Under the pieces are notes generated by a model. The model was not told where the DNA came from. It did no database searches and saw only the letters and a list, made by a program, of their open reading frames with translations. Source: Xylocopa sonorina (Eukaryota; Arthropoda; Insecta; Hymenoptera; Apidae). Taken from it: a stretch of DNA of 64,000 nucleotides. The translations under genes were made by a program, and so were the position numbers. How positions within the stretch are numbered: the stretch's first letter is position 1; the number at the start of each line of letters is the position of its first letter. Below are positions 53,600 through 64,000 of this stretch, in pieces. Where the stretch lies: contig NW_027490487.1 in NCBI RefSeq assembly GCF_050948175.1, forward strand, positions 1-64,000. Reading direction: 5' to 3'.

Positions 53600-56500
53600 A
53601 CTTCAAATGAATGTAAACGCGACACTTCCATGCTAGGAAATAGCGTTTGCAGATGTCTACGTATCGTAGCAATAGATTTCTAATGCTTCTTAAAACGCGA
53701 TATCGTATCTCACTGCTATGTTTCATGATAAGTTATAATATTCATTATGGAGTGATATGTATACCTCGTACTCACTTCAAAAGAAAGTAAATGCGACCCT
53801 TCCATGCTAGGGAATAGCCTTTGCAGATGTCTACGTATCGTAGCAATAGAGTTCTAATGCTTCTTAAAACGCGATATCGCATCTCACTGCTATGTTTCAT
53901 GATAAGATATAATATTCATTATGGAGTGATATGTATACCTCGTACTCACTTCAAAAGAAAGTAAATGCGACACTTACATCCTAGGAAGTAGCGTTTGCAG
54001 ATGTCTACGTATCGTAGCAATAGGGTTCTAATGCTTCTTAAAATGCGATATCGCATCACGCTTCTATGTTTCATGATAAGATATAATATTCATTGCGAAG
54101 TGTCATGTATACCGCGATTTCACTTCACAAGAATGTAAATGCGACACTTCCTTGCTAGGAAATATTGTTTGCAGAAGCCTACGTATCACAGCAATAGAGT
54201 ACTAATGCTTCTTAAAACGAGATGTCGTATTTCATTTCTATGTTTCCTAATAAGGAATAATATTCATTGTGTAATGTTATGTATACCTCGTATTCACTTC
54301 AGTGGAATGTAAGTGCGAAATTTCCTTGCTAGGAAATAGAGTTTGCAGATGTCTACGTATATAGGCAATAGAGTTCTAATGCTTCTCAAAACTCGATATA
54401 GCACCTCATTCCTATGTTTCTTGATAAGATATAATATTCATTGCGAAGTGTCATGTATATTTCGTACTCACATCAAAAGAATATAAATGCGACACTTCCA
54501 TGCTAGGAAATAGCGTTTGCAGATGTCTACGTATCGCAGCAATAGAGTTCCAATGCTTCCTAAAACGCGATATCGCATCTCTCTTATATGTTTCATGATA
54601 AGGTGTAATATTCATTGCGAAGCGTCATGTATACCTCGAATTCACTTCAAATGAATGTAAATGCGACACTTCCATGCTAGGAAATAACGTTTGCAGATGT
54701 CTACGTATCGTAGCAATAGAGTTCTAATGATTCTTAAAACGCGATATCGCATCTCACTGCTATGTTTCATGAGAAGATATAATATTCATTGCGAAGTGTC
54801 ATGTATACCTCGTATTCACTTCAAATGAACGTAAATAAGACACTTCCATGCTAGGAAATAGCGTTTGCAGATGTCTACGTATCGTAGCAATAGAGTTCTA
54901 ATGCTTCTTAGAACGCGATATCGCACCTCACTTCTATGTTTCATGATAAGATATAATATTCACTACGAAGTGTCATGTATACCTCGTATTCACTTCAAAT
55001 GAATGTAAATGCCACACTTCCATGCTAGGAAATAGCGTTTGCAGATGTCTACGTATCACAGCAATAGAGTACTAGTGCTTCTTAAAACGAGATGTCGTAT
55101 TTCATTTCTATGTTCCGTAATAAGATATAATATTCATTGTGTAATATTATGTATACCTCGTATTCACTTCAGTGGAATGTAAGTGCGAACTTTTCTTGCT
55201 AGGATATAGCGTTTGCAGATGTCTACGTATCGTAGCAATAGAGTTCTAATGCTTCTTAAAACGCGATATCGCATCTCACTGCTATGTTTCATGATAAGAT
55301 ATAATATTCATTATGGAGTGATATGTATACCTCGTACTCACTTCAAAAGAAAGTAAATGCGACACTTCCATGCTAGGAAGTAGCGTTTGCAGATGTCTAC
55401 GTATCGTAGCAATAGAGTTCTAATGCTTCTTAAAACGCGATATCGCATCTCACTGCTATGTTTCATGATAAGATATAATATTCATTGCGAAGTGTCATGT
55501 ATATCTCGTATTCACTTCAAAAGAATGTAAATGCGACACTTCCATGCTAGGAAATAGCGTTTGCAGATGTCTACGTATCGCAGCAATAGAGTCCTAATGA
55601 TTATTAAAACGGGATATCGCATCTCAGTTCTATGTTTCATGATAAGATGTAATATGCATTGCGGAGTGGCAGGTATACCTCGTCAACAGTTCCAAAGAAT
55701 GTTACTGCCACACACCCTTGCTAGGAAATGCGTTTCCAGTTGTCTACGAATCGTAGCATTATAGCTCCAGTGGTTCTTAAAACGCGATTTCGTATCTCAG
55801 TTCTATGTTTCATGATAGGGTATAATATTCATTGCGAAGTGTCATGTACACCTCCTCTTCACTTCAAAAGAATGTAAATGCGACACTTCCTTTCTAGGAA
55901 ATAGCGTTTGCAGTGGTCTATGTATCGTAGCAATAGAGTTCTAACGCCTCTTAAAACGCGATATCGCATCTCATTTCTATGTTTGATGATAAGATATAAT
56001 ATTCATTGCGAAATGTGATGTATACCTCGTATTCACTCCAAAAGAATGTAAATGCGACTATTGCTTGCTAGGAAATAGCGTTTGCAGATGTCTACGTATC
56101 ACAGCAATGGAGTACTAATGCTTCTTAAAACGAGATGTCGTATTTCACTTCTATGTTTCGTAATAAGATATAATATTCATTGTGTAATGTTATGTATACC
56201 TCGTATACACTTCAGTGGCATGTAAGTGCGAAATTTCCTTGTTAGGAAATAGAGTTTGCAGATGTCTACGTATAATAGCAATAGAGTTCTAATGCTTCTC
56301 AAAACGCGATATAGCACCTCATTCCTATGTTTCATGTTAAGATATAATATTCATTGCGAAGTGTCATGTATACCTCGTATTCACTTCAAAAGAATGTAAA
56401 TGCGACACTTCCATGCTAGGAAATAGCGTTTGCAGATGTCTACGTATCGTAGCAATAGATTTCTAATGCTTCTTAAAACGCGATATCGTATCTCACTGCT

Positions 56501-58070
56501 ATGTTTCATGATAAGTTATAATATTCATTATGGAGTGATATGTATACCTCGTACTCACTTCAAAAGAAAGTAAATGCGACCCTTACATGCTAGGGAATAG
56601 CCTTTGCAGAAGTCTACGTATCGTAGCAATAGAGTTCTAATGCTTCTTAAAACGCGATATCGCATCTCACTGCTATGTTTCATGATAAGATATAATATTC
56701 ATTATGGAGTGATATGTATACCTCGTACTCACTTCAAAAGAAAGTAAATGCGACACTTACATGCTAGGAAGTAGCGTTTGCAGATGTCTACGTATCGTAG
56801 CAATAGGGTTCTAATGCTTCTTAAAATGCGATATCGCATCACACTTCTATGTTTCATGATAAGATATAATATTCATTGCGAAGTGTCATGTATACCGCGA
56901 TTTCACTTCACAAGAATGTAAATGCGACACTTCCTTGCTAGGAAATATTGTTTGCAGAAGCCTACGTATCACAGCAATAGAGTACTAATGCTTCTTAAAA
57001 CGAGATGTCGTATTTCATTTCTATGTTTCCTAATAAGGTATAATATTCATTGTGTAATGTTATGTATACCTCGTATTCACTTCAGTGGAATGTAAGTGCG
57101 AAATTTCCTTGCTAGGAAATAGAGTTTGCAGATGTCTACGTATATAGGCAATAGAGTTCTAATGCTTCTCAAAACTCGATATAGCACCTCATTCCTATGT
57201 TTCTTGATAAGATATAATATTCATTGCGAAGTGTCATGTATATTTCGTATTCACATCAAAAGAATATAAATGCGACACTTCCATGCTAGGAAATAGCGTT
57301 TGCAGATGTCTACGTATCGCAGCAATAGAGTTCCAATGCTTCCTAAAACGCGATATCGCATCTCTCTTATATGTTTCATGATAAGGTGTAATATTCATTG
57401 CGAAGCGTCATGTATACCTCGAATTCACTTCAAATGAATGTAAATGCGACACTTCCATGCTAGGAAATAACGTTTGCAGATGTCTACGTATCGTAGCAAT
57501 AGAGTTCTAATGATTCTTAAAACGCGATATCGCATCTCACTGCTATGTTTCATGAGAAGATATAATATTCATTGCGAAGTGTCATGTATACCTCGTATTC
57601 ACTTCAAATGAACGTGAATAAGACACTTCCATGCTAGGAAATAGCGTTTGCAGATGTCTACGTATCGTAGCAATAGAGTTCTAATGCTTCTTAGAACGCG
57701 ATATCGCACCTCACATCTATGTTTCATGATAAGATATAATATTTACTACGAAGTGTCATGTATACCTCGTATTCACTTCAAATGAATGTAAATGCCACAC
57801 TTCCATGCTAGGAAATAGCGTTTGCAGATGTCTACGTATCACAGCAATAGAGTACTAATGCTTCTTAAAACGAGATGTCGTATTTCATTTCTATGTTCCG
57901 TAATAAGATATAATATTCATTGTGTAATATTATGTATACCTCGTATTCACTTCAGTGGAATGTAAATGCGAACTTTTCTTGCTAGGATATAGCGTTTGCA
58001 GATGTCTACGTATCGTAGCAATAGAGTTCTAATGCTTCTTAAAACGCGATATCGCATCTCACTGCTATGT
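53600..58070 (+). repeat. 16-monomer (2,783-bp) repeat, two copies, with a third downstream
   Basis: About 53,600-55,285 matches 56,385-58,070 at 2,783 bp (16 monomers less one base). Shared marks are gatttctaatg, atcgtatctcac, agaagcctacg, tttcctaataagg, ctcttatatg, aaataacgtttgc, actacgaag, atgccacacttcc and ctaggatatagcg. A third, shorter copy at about 59,400-60,735 lies 2,957 bp further on (17 monomers less one base). P monomers start the aligned blocks at 54,025, 56,808 and 59,765. Confidence 0.85.
55591..56111 (+). repeat. Island of three diverged monomers (copy 2)
   Basis: Nearly identical to 51,938-52,458 at 3,653 bp spacing (21 monomers less one base). Differences include gattatta against gattctta and tcgtatctc against tcgcatctc. 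The whole duplicated segment is larger: about 51,580-52,795 matches 55,233-56,448. Confidence 0.88.
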
Positions 58071-60808
58071 TTCATGAGAAGATATAATATTCATTGCGAA
58101 GTGTCATGTATACCTCGTATTCACTTCAAAAGAACGTAAATAAGACACTTCCATGCTAGGAAATAGCGTTTGCAGATGTCTACGTATCACAGCAATAGAG
58201 CACTAATGCTTCTTAAAACGAGATGTCGTATTTCATTTCTATGTTTCGTAATAAGATATAATATTCATTGTGTAATCTTATGTATACCTCGTATTCACTT
58301 CAGTGGAATGTAAGTGCGAAATTTCCTTGCTAGGAAATAGAGTTTGCAGATGTCTACGTATAATAGCAATAGAGTTCTAATGCTTCTCAAAACGCGATAT
58401 AGCACCTCTTTCCTATGTTTCATGATAAGATATAGTATTCATTGCGAAGTGTCATGTATATCTCGTATTCACTTCAAAAGAATGTAAATGCGACACTTCC
58501 ATGCTAGGTAATAGCGTTTGCAGATGTCTACGTATCGCAGCAATAGAGTCCTAATGCTTCCTAATACGCGATATCGCATCTCACTGCTATGTTTCATGAT
58601 AAGATATAATATTCATTATGGAGTGTTATGTATACCTCGTACTCACTTCAAATGAATGTAAATGTGCACTTCAATGCTAGGAAATAGCGTTTGCAGATGT
58701 CTACGTATCGTAGCAATAGAGTTCTAATGCTTCTTAAAACGCGATATCGCATCTCACTGCTATGTTTCATGATAAGATATAATATTCATTATGGAGTGTT
58801 ATGTATACCTCGTACTCACTTCAAAAGAATGTAAATGCGACCCTTCCATGCTAGGAAATAGCCTTTGCAGATGTCTACGTATCGTAGCAATAGAGTTCTA
58901 ATGCGTCTTAAAACGTGATGCCGCATTTCATTTCTATGTTCCGTAATAAGATATAATATTCATTGTGTAATGTTATGTATACCTCGTATTCACTTCAGTG
59001 GAATGTATGTGCGAAATTTCCTTGCTAGGAAATAGCGTTTGCAGATGTCTACGTATCGTAGCAATAGAGTTCTAATGCTTCTTAAAACGCGATATCGCAT
59101 CTCACTGCTATGTTTCATGATAAGATATAATATTCATTGCGAAGTGTCATGCATATCTCGTATTCACTTCAAAAGAATGTAAATGCGACACTTCCATGCT
59201 AGGAAATAGCGTTTGCAGATGTCTACGTATCGCAGCAATAGAGTTCCAATGCTTCCTAAAACGCGATATCGCATCTCTCTTCTATGTTTCATGATAAGGT
59301 GTAATATTCATTGCGAAGCGTCATGTATACCTCGAATTCACTTCAAATGAATGTAAATGCGACACTTCCATGCTAGGAAATAGCGTTTGCAGATGTCTAC
59401 GTATCGTAGCAGTAGAGTTCTAATGCTTCTTAAAACGCGATATTGCATCTCACTGCTATGTTTCATGATAAGTTATAATATTCATTATGGAGTGATATGT
59501 GTACCTCGTACTCACTTCAAAAGAAAGTAAATGCGACCCTTCCATGCTAGGGAATAGCCTTTGCAGATGTCTACGTATCGTAGCAATAGAGTTCTAATGC
59601 TTCTTAAAACGCGATATCGCATCTCACTGCTATGTTTCATGATAAGATATAATATTCATTATGGTGTGATATGTATACCTCGTACTCACTTCAAAAGAAA
59701 GTAAATGCGACACTTACATGCTAGGATGTAGCGTTTGCAGATGTCTACGTATCGTAGCAATAGGGTTCTAATGCTTCTTAAAATGCGATATCGCATCACA
59801 CTTCTATGTTTCATGATAAGATATAATATTCATTGCGAAGTGTCATGTATACCGCGATTTCACTTCACAAGAATGTAAATGCGACACTTCCTTGCTAGGA
59901 AATATTGTTTGCAGATGTCTACGTATCACAGCAATAGAGTACTAATGCTTCTTAAAACGAGATGTCGTATTTCATTTCTATGTTTCCTAATAAGGTATAA
60001 TATTCATTGTGTAATGTTATGTATACCTCGTATTCACTTCAGTGGAATGTAAGTGCGAAATTTCCTTGCTAGGAAATAGAGTTTGCAGATGTCTACGTAT
60101 ATAGACAATAGAGTTCTAATGCTTCTCAAAACTCGATATAGCACCTCATTCCTATGTTTCTTGATAAGATATAATATTCATTGCGAAGTGTCATGTATAT
60201 TTCGTATTCACATCAAAAGTATGTAAATGCGACACTTCCATGCTAGGAAATAGCGTTTGCAGATGTCTACGTATCGCAGCAATAGAGTTCCAATGCTTCC
60301 TAAAACGCGATATCGCATCTCTCTTATATGTTTCATGATAAGGTGTAATATTCATTGCGAAGCGTCATGTATACCTCGAATTCACTTCAAATGAATGTAA
60401 ATGCGACACTTCCATGCTAGGAAATAGCGTTTGCAGATGTCTACGTATCGTAGCAATAGAGTTCTAATGATTCTTAAAACGCGATATCGCATCTCACTGC
60501 TACGTTTCATGAGAAGATATAATATTCATTGCGAAGTGTCATGTATACCTCGTATTCACTTCAAATGAACGTAAATAAGACACTTCCATGCTAGGAAATA
60601 GCGTTTGCAGATGTCTACGTATCGTAGCAATAGAGTTCTAATGCTTCTTAGAACGCGATATCGCATCTCACTTCTATGTTTCATGATAAGATATAATATT
60701 CACTACGAAGTGTCATGTATACCTCGTATTCACTTCAAAAGAATGTAAATGCGACACTTCCATGCTAGGAAATAGCGTTTGCAGATGTCTACGTATCGCA
60801 GCAATAGA

Positions 60809-62896
60809 GTTTTAATGCTTCCTAAAACGCGATATCGCACCTCTCTTCTATGTTTCATGATAAGGTATAATATTCATTGCGAAGTGCCATGTATACCTCG
60901 TATTCACTTCAAAAGATTGTAAATGCGACACTTCCTTGCTAGGAAATATTGTTTGCAGATGTCTACGTATCACAGCAATGGAGTACTAATGCTTCTTAAA
61001 ACGAGATTTCGTATTTCACTTCTATGTTTCGTAATAAGATATAATATTCATTGTGTAATGTTATGTATACCTCGTATACACTTCAGTGGCATGTAAGTGC
61101 GAAATTTCCTTGCTAGGAAATAGAGTTTGCAGATGTCTACGTATAATAGCAATAGATTTCTAATGCTTCTCAAAACGCGATATAGCACCTCATTCCTATG
61201 TTTCATGATAAGCTATAATATTCATTGCGAAGTGTCATGTATATCTCGTATTCACTTCAAAAGAATGTAAATGCTACAATTCCATGCTAGGAAATAGCGT
61301 TTGCGGATGTCTACGTATCGCAGCAATTGAGTTCTAATGCTTCCTAAAACGCGATATCGCATCTCTCTTCTATGTTTCATGATATGGTATAATATTCATT
61401 GCGAAGTGTCATGTATACCTCGTATTCACTTCAAATGAATGTAAATGCGACACTTCCATGCTAGGAAATAGCTTTTGCAGATGTCTACGTATCGTAGCAA
61501 TAGAGTTCTAATGCTTCTTAAAACGCGATATCGCATCTCACTGCTATGTTTTATGATAAGATATAATATTCATTATGGAGTGTTATGTATACCTCGTACT
61601 CACTTCAAAAGAATGTAAATGCGACCCTTCCATGCTAGGAAATAGCCTTTGCAGATGTCTACGTATCGTAGCAATAGAGTTCTAATGCTTCTTAAAACGC
61701 GATATCGCATCTCACTGCTATGTTTTATGATAAGATATAATATTCATTATGGAGTGTTATGTATACCTCGTACTCACTTCAAAAGAATGTAAATGCGACA
61801 CTTCCATGCTAGGAAATAGCGTTTGCAGATGTCTACGTATCGCAGCAATAGAGTTTTAATGCTTCCTAAAACGCGATATCGCACCTCTCTTCTATGTTTC
61901 ATGATAAGGTATAATATTCATTGCGAAGTGCCAGGTATACCTCGTATTCACTTCAAAAGATTGTAAATGCGACACTTCCTTGCTAGGAAATATTGTTTGC
62001 AGATGTCTACGTATCACAGCAATGGAGTACTAATGCTTCTTAAAACGAGATCTCGTATTTCACTTCTATGTTTCGTAATAAGATATAATATTCATTGTGT
62101 AATGTTATGTATACCTCGTATACACTTCAGTGGCATGTAAGTGCGAAATTTCCTTGCTAGGAAATAGAGTTTGCAGATGTCTACGTATAATAGCAATAGA
62201 TTTCTAATGCTTCTCAAAACGCGATATAGCACCTCATTCCTATGTTTCATGATAAGCTATAATATTCATTGCGAAGTGTCATGTATATCTCGTATTCACT
62301 TCAAAAGAATGTAAATGCTACAATTCCATGCTAGGAAATAGCGTTTGCGGATGTCTACGTATCGCAGCAATTGAGTTCTAATGCTTCCTAAAACGCGATA
62401 TCGCATCTCTCTTCTATGTTTCATGATATGGTATAATATTCATTGCGAAGTGTCATGTATACCTCGTATTCACTTCAAATGAATGTAAATGCGACACTTC
62501 CATGCTAGGAAATAGCTTTTGCAGATGTCTACGTATCGTAGCAATAGAGTTCTAATGCTTCTTAAAACGCGATATCGCATCTCACTGCTATGTTTTATGA
62601 TAAGATATAATATTCATTATGGAGTGTTATGTATACCTCGTACTCACTTCAAAAGAATGTAAATGCGACCCTTCCATGCTAGGAAATAGCCTTTGCAGAT
62701 GTCTACGTATCGTAGCAATAGAGTTCTAATGCTTCTTAAAACGCGATATCGCATCTCACTGCTATGTTTTTTGATAAGATATAATATTCATTATGGAGTG
62801 TTATGTATACCTCGTACTCACTTCAAAAGAATGTAAATGCGACCCTTCCATGCTAGGAAATAGCCTTTGCAGATGTCTACGTATCGTAGCTATAGA
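60809..62896 (+). repeat. Tandem duplication of a six-monomer (1,044-bp) unit
   Basis: The unit 60,809-61,852 is repeated at 61,853-62,896. Both carry caaaagattg, the C monomer with tatacacttcagtggcatg, ataagctataat, atgctacaattcc, gcggatgtc with gcaattgag, gatatggtataat and tgttttatgataag. Differences are few: gagatttcg against gagatctcg, and gccatgtat against gccaggtat. The second unit continues into a related monomer with tgttttttgat. This is a likely recent unequal exchange. Confidence 0.87.
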
Positions 62897-63418
62897 GTTC
62901 TAATGCTTCTCAAAACGCGATATAGCATCTCATTCCTATGTTTCATGATAAAATATAATATTCATTGCGAAGTGTCATGTATACCTCGATTTCACTTCAC
63001 AAGAATGTAAATGCGACACTTCCTTGCTAGGAAATATTGTTTGCAGATGTCTACGTATCACAGCAATAGAGTACTAATGCTTCTTAAAACGAGATGACGT
63101 ATTTCACTTCTATGTTTCGTAATAAGATATAATATTCATTGTGTAATGTTATGTATACCTCGTATACACTTGAGTTGCATGTAAGTGCGAAACTTCCTTG
63201 CTAGGAAATAGAGTTTGCAGATGTCTACGTATAATAGCAATAGAGTTCTAATGCTTCTCAAAACGCGATATAGCACCTCATTCCTATGTTTCATGATAAG
63301 CTATAATATTCATTGCGAAGTGTCATGTATATCTCGCATTCACTTCAAAAGAATGTAAATGCGACACTTCCATGCTAGGAAATAGCGGTTGCGGATGTCT
63401 ACGTATCGCAGCAATAGA

Positions 63419-64000
63419 GTTCTAATGCTTCCTAAAACGCGATATCGCATCTCATTTCTATGTTTCATGATAGGATGTAATATTCATTGCGAAGTGTCAT
63501 GCATACCCCTTATTCATTTCAACAGAATGAAAATGCGACACTTCCTTGCTAGGAAATAGTGTTTCCAGATATCTACGTGTCGTAGCAATAGAGTTCTAGT
63601 GCTTCTTAAAACGGGATATCGCATTTCATTTCTATGTCTCATGATATGATATAATATTCATTGTGGAGTGTTATGTATACCACGTATTCACATAAAATGA
63701 ATGTAAATGCGACACTTCCTTTCTAGGAAATAGCGTTTCCAGATGTCTACGTATCGAAGCAATAGACATCTAATGCTTCATATATCGCGATATCGCATCT
63801 CATTTCTATGTATCATGATAAGATGTAATATTCGCAGTGCAGTGTTATGTATACCTCTTATTCACGTCAAAAGAATGTAAATGCGACACTTCCTTGCTAG
63901 GAAATAGCGTTTGCAGATGTCTACGTATCGCGGCATTAGAGTTCTAATGCTTCTCAAAACGCGACATCGCATCTCATTTCTATGTTTCATGATAAGATAT
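63419..64000 (+). repeat. Diverged monomers at the right end of the window
   Basis: Three monomers and a partial one keep the 174-bp phase (starts 63,419, 63,593, 63,767 and 63,941) but carry many private changes: cataccccttattc, caacagaatgaaaatg, gtttccagatatc, aaaacgggatatcg, tgtctcatgatatg, taccacg, cacataaaatg, cctttctagg, gacatctaatgcttcatatatcg and ttcgcagtgcagtg. No member of a local higher-order repeat is visible. Older, unhomogenised monomers are typical of satellite array margins, so an array edge may lie just beyond the window. Confidence 0.8.

Larger units (their letters stand above)
47413..63418 (+). repeat. Zone 5 of the array: expanded zone 3 types rich in C monomers
   Basis: C monomers are dense here (near 47,587, 48,980, 49,676, 50,024, 50,893, 52,459, 54,199, 55,069, 56,112, 56,982, 57,850, 58,200, 58,910, 59,939, 60,980, 62,025 and 63,070). 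Most are followed by E. Three C monomers near 55,069, 57,850 and 58,910 end in A-like sequence and are followed by A. Small indels are at about 49,446 (+1), 52,070 and 55,722 (-1 each) and 58,665 (-1). No gene or foreign insertion is present. Confidence 0.82.
1..64000 (+). repeat. Continuous 174-bp tandem satellite array with nested higher-order repeats
   Basis: Every part of the window reads as copies of one 174-bp unit. Landmarks such as gttcta, gcgatatcgc, ataatattcatt, cttcaaaagaatg, gctaggaaatag and gtctacgtat recur at 174-bp steps from the first to the last base. All copies lie in the same orientation. There is no unique spacer, transposon or gene anywhere. About 368 monomer starts can be placed between 1 and 63,941. 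Copies differ mainly by substitutions, and the same substitution sets recur, so monomers group into families (A, C, D, E, F, G, H, I, P) that are themselves arranged in higher-order repeats. Arrays of this kind are known from centromeric and heterochromatic regions of eukaryotes; that assignment is inferred from structure only. The array runs off both ends of the window. Confidence 0.98.

Noticed and set aside
1..64000. CRISPR array
   Set aside because: Repeats are 174 bp and contiguous, with no unique spacers and no cas genes.
1..64000. Human-type alpha satellite
   Set aside because: The 174-bp length is close to 171 bp, but the sequence lacks recognisable alpha satellite motifs and the CENP-B box, and CpG is enriched.

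Overview
The whole 64 kb window is one uninterrupted, head-to-tail satellite DNA array. No protein gene, RNA gene, transposon, CRISPR array or unique-sequence gap is supported. The monomer is 174 bp. With phase set at the motif gttcta at base 1, monomer starts can be followed to base 63,941, which gives about 368 monomers plus a 60-bp partial one. Every monomer I placed reads in the same orientation. Both ends of the window lie inside the array. The absence of genes over 64 kb points to eukaryotic heterochromatin (centromere, pericentromere or a similar block). A hand-built consensus is about 37% GC but carries 9 CpG where base composition predicts about 6. That argues against a heavily CpG-methylated vertebrate or plant genome and is compatible with an invertebrate such as an insect. 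I cannot name the species or match the monomer to a named satellite.

Monomers fall into recurring families that I label by diagnostic bases. A has ctcactgctatg. I has gttccaatgcttcc with ataaggtat. F has gatccaatg, usually with tatggagtg. D has gttctagtgcttcttagaa with an aacgta-type 3' part. E has cttctcaaaa and gatatagca. P is usually preceded by ggg and has atgcgatatcgcat and atttcacttcac. G has cgagatgtcgcatctc and gatcag. H has gttctaatgattct. C has cgagatgtcgtattt, gtgtaatgttatg and cagtggaatg.

Layout: zone 1 (1-18,095) is mostly P, D, E, F, A, I plus G-H pairs. Zone 2 (18,096-27,316) is D, E, A, I, F without C. Zone 3 (27,317-32,275) is rich in P, C and A. Zone 4 (32,276-47,412) repeats zone 2 material. 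Zone 5 (47,413-63,418) repeats and expands zone 3 material. The last 580 bp are visibly more diverged monomers. Within the zones I could place higher-order repeats with exact spacings: tandem or near-tandem units of 4, 5, 6, 7, 9 and 10 monomers, and dispersed duplications 16, 17, 20, 27, 33, 47, 59, 102 and about 115 monomers apart.

Length is almost invariant. I found one 86-bp deletion (at about 30,202) and thirteen 1-2 bp indels. Their sum (-92) exactly accounts for the phase at the window end. The most unusual items are the 262-bp hybrid monomer at 30,101-30,362 and its in-register chimeric counterpart at 48,631-48,804, the duplicated island of diverged monomers at 51,938 and 55,591 that shares variants with the degenerate right end, the dyad-symmetric core in many monomers, and the alternating zone 2/3/4/5 layout.
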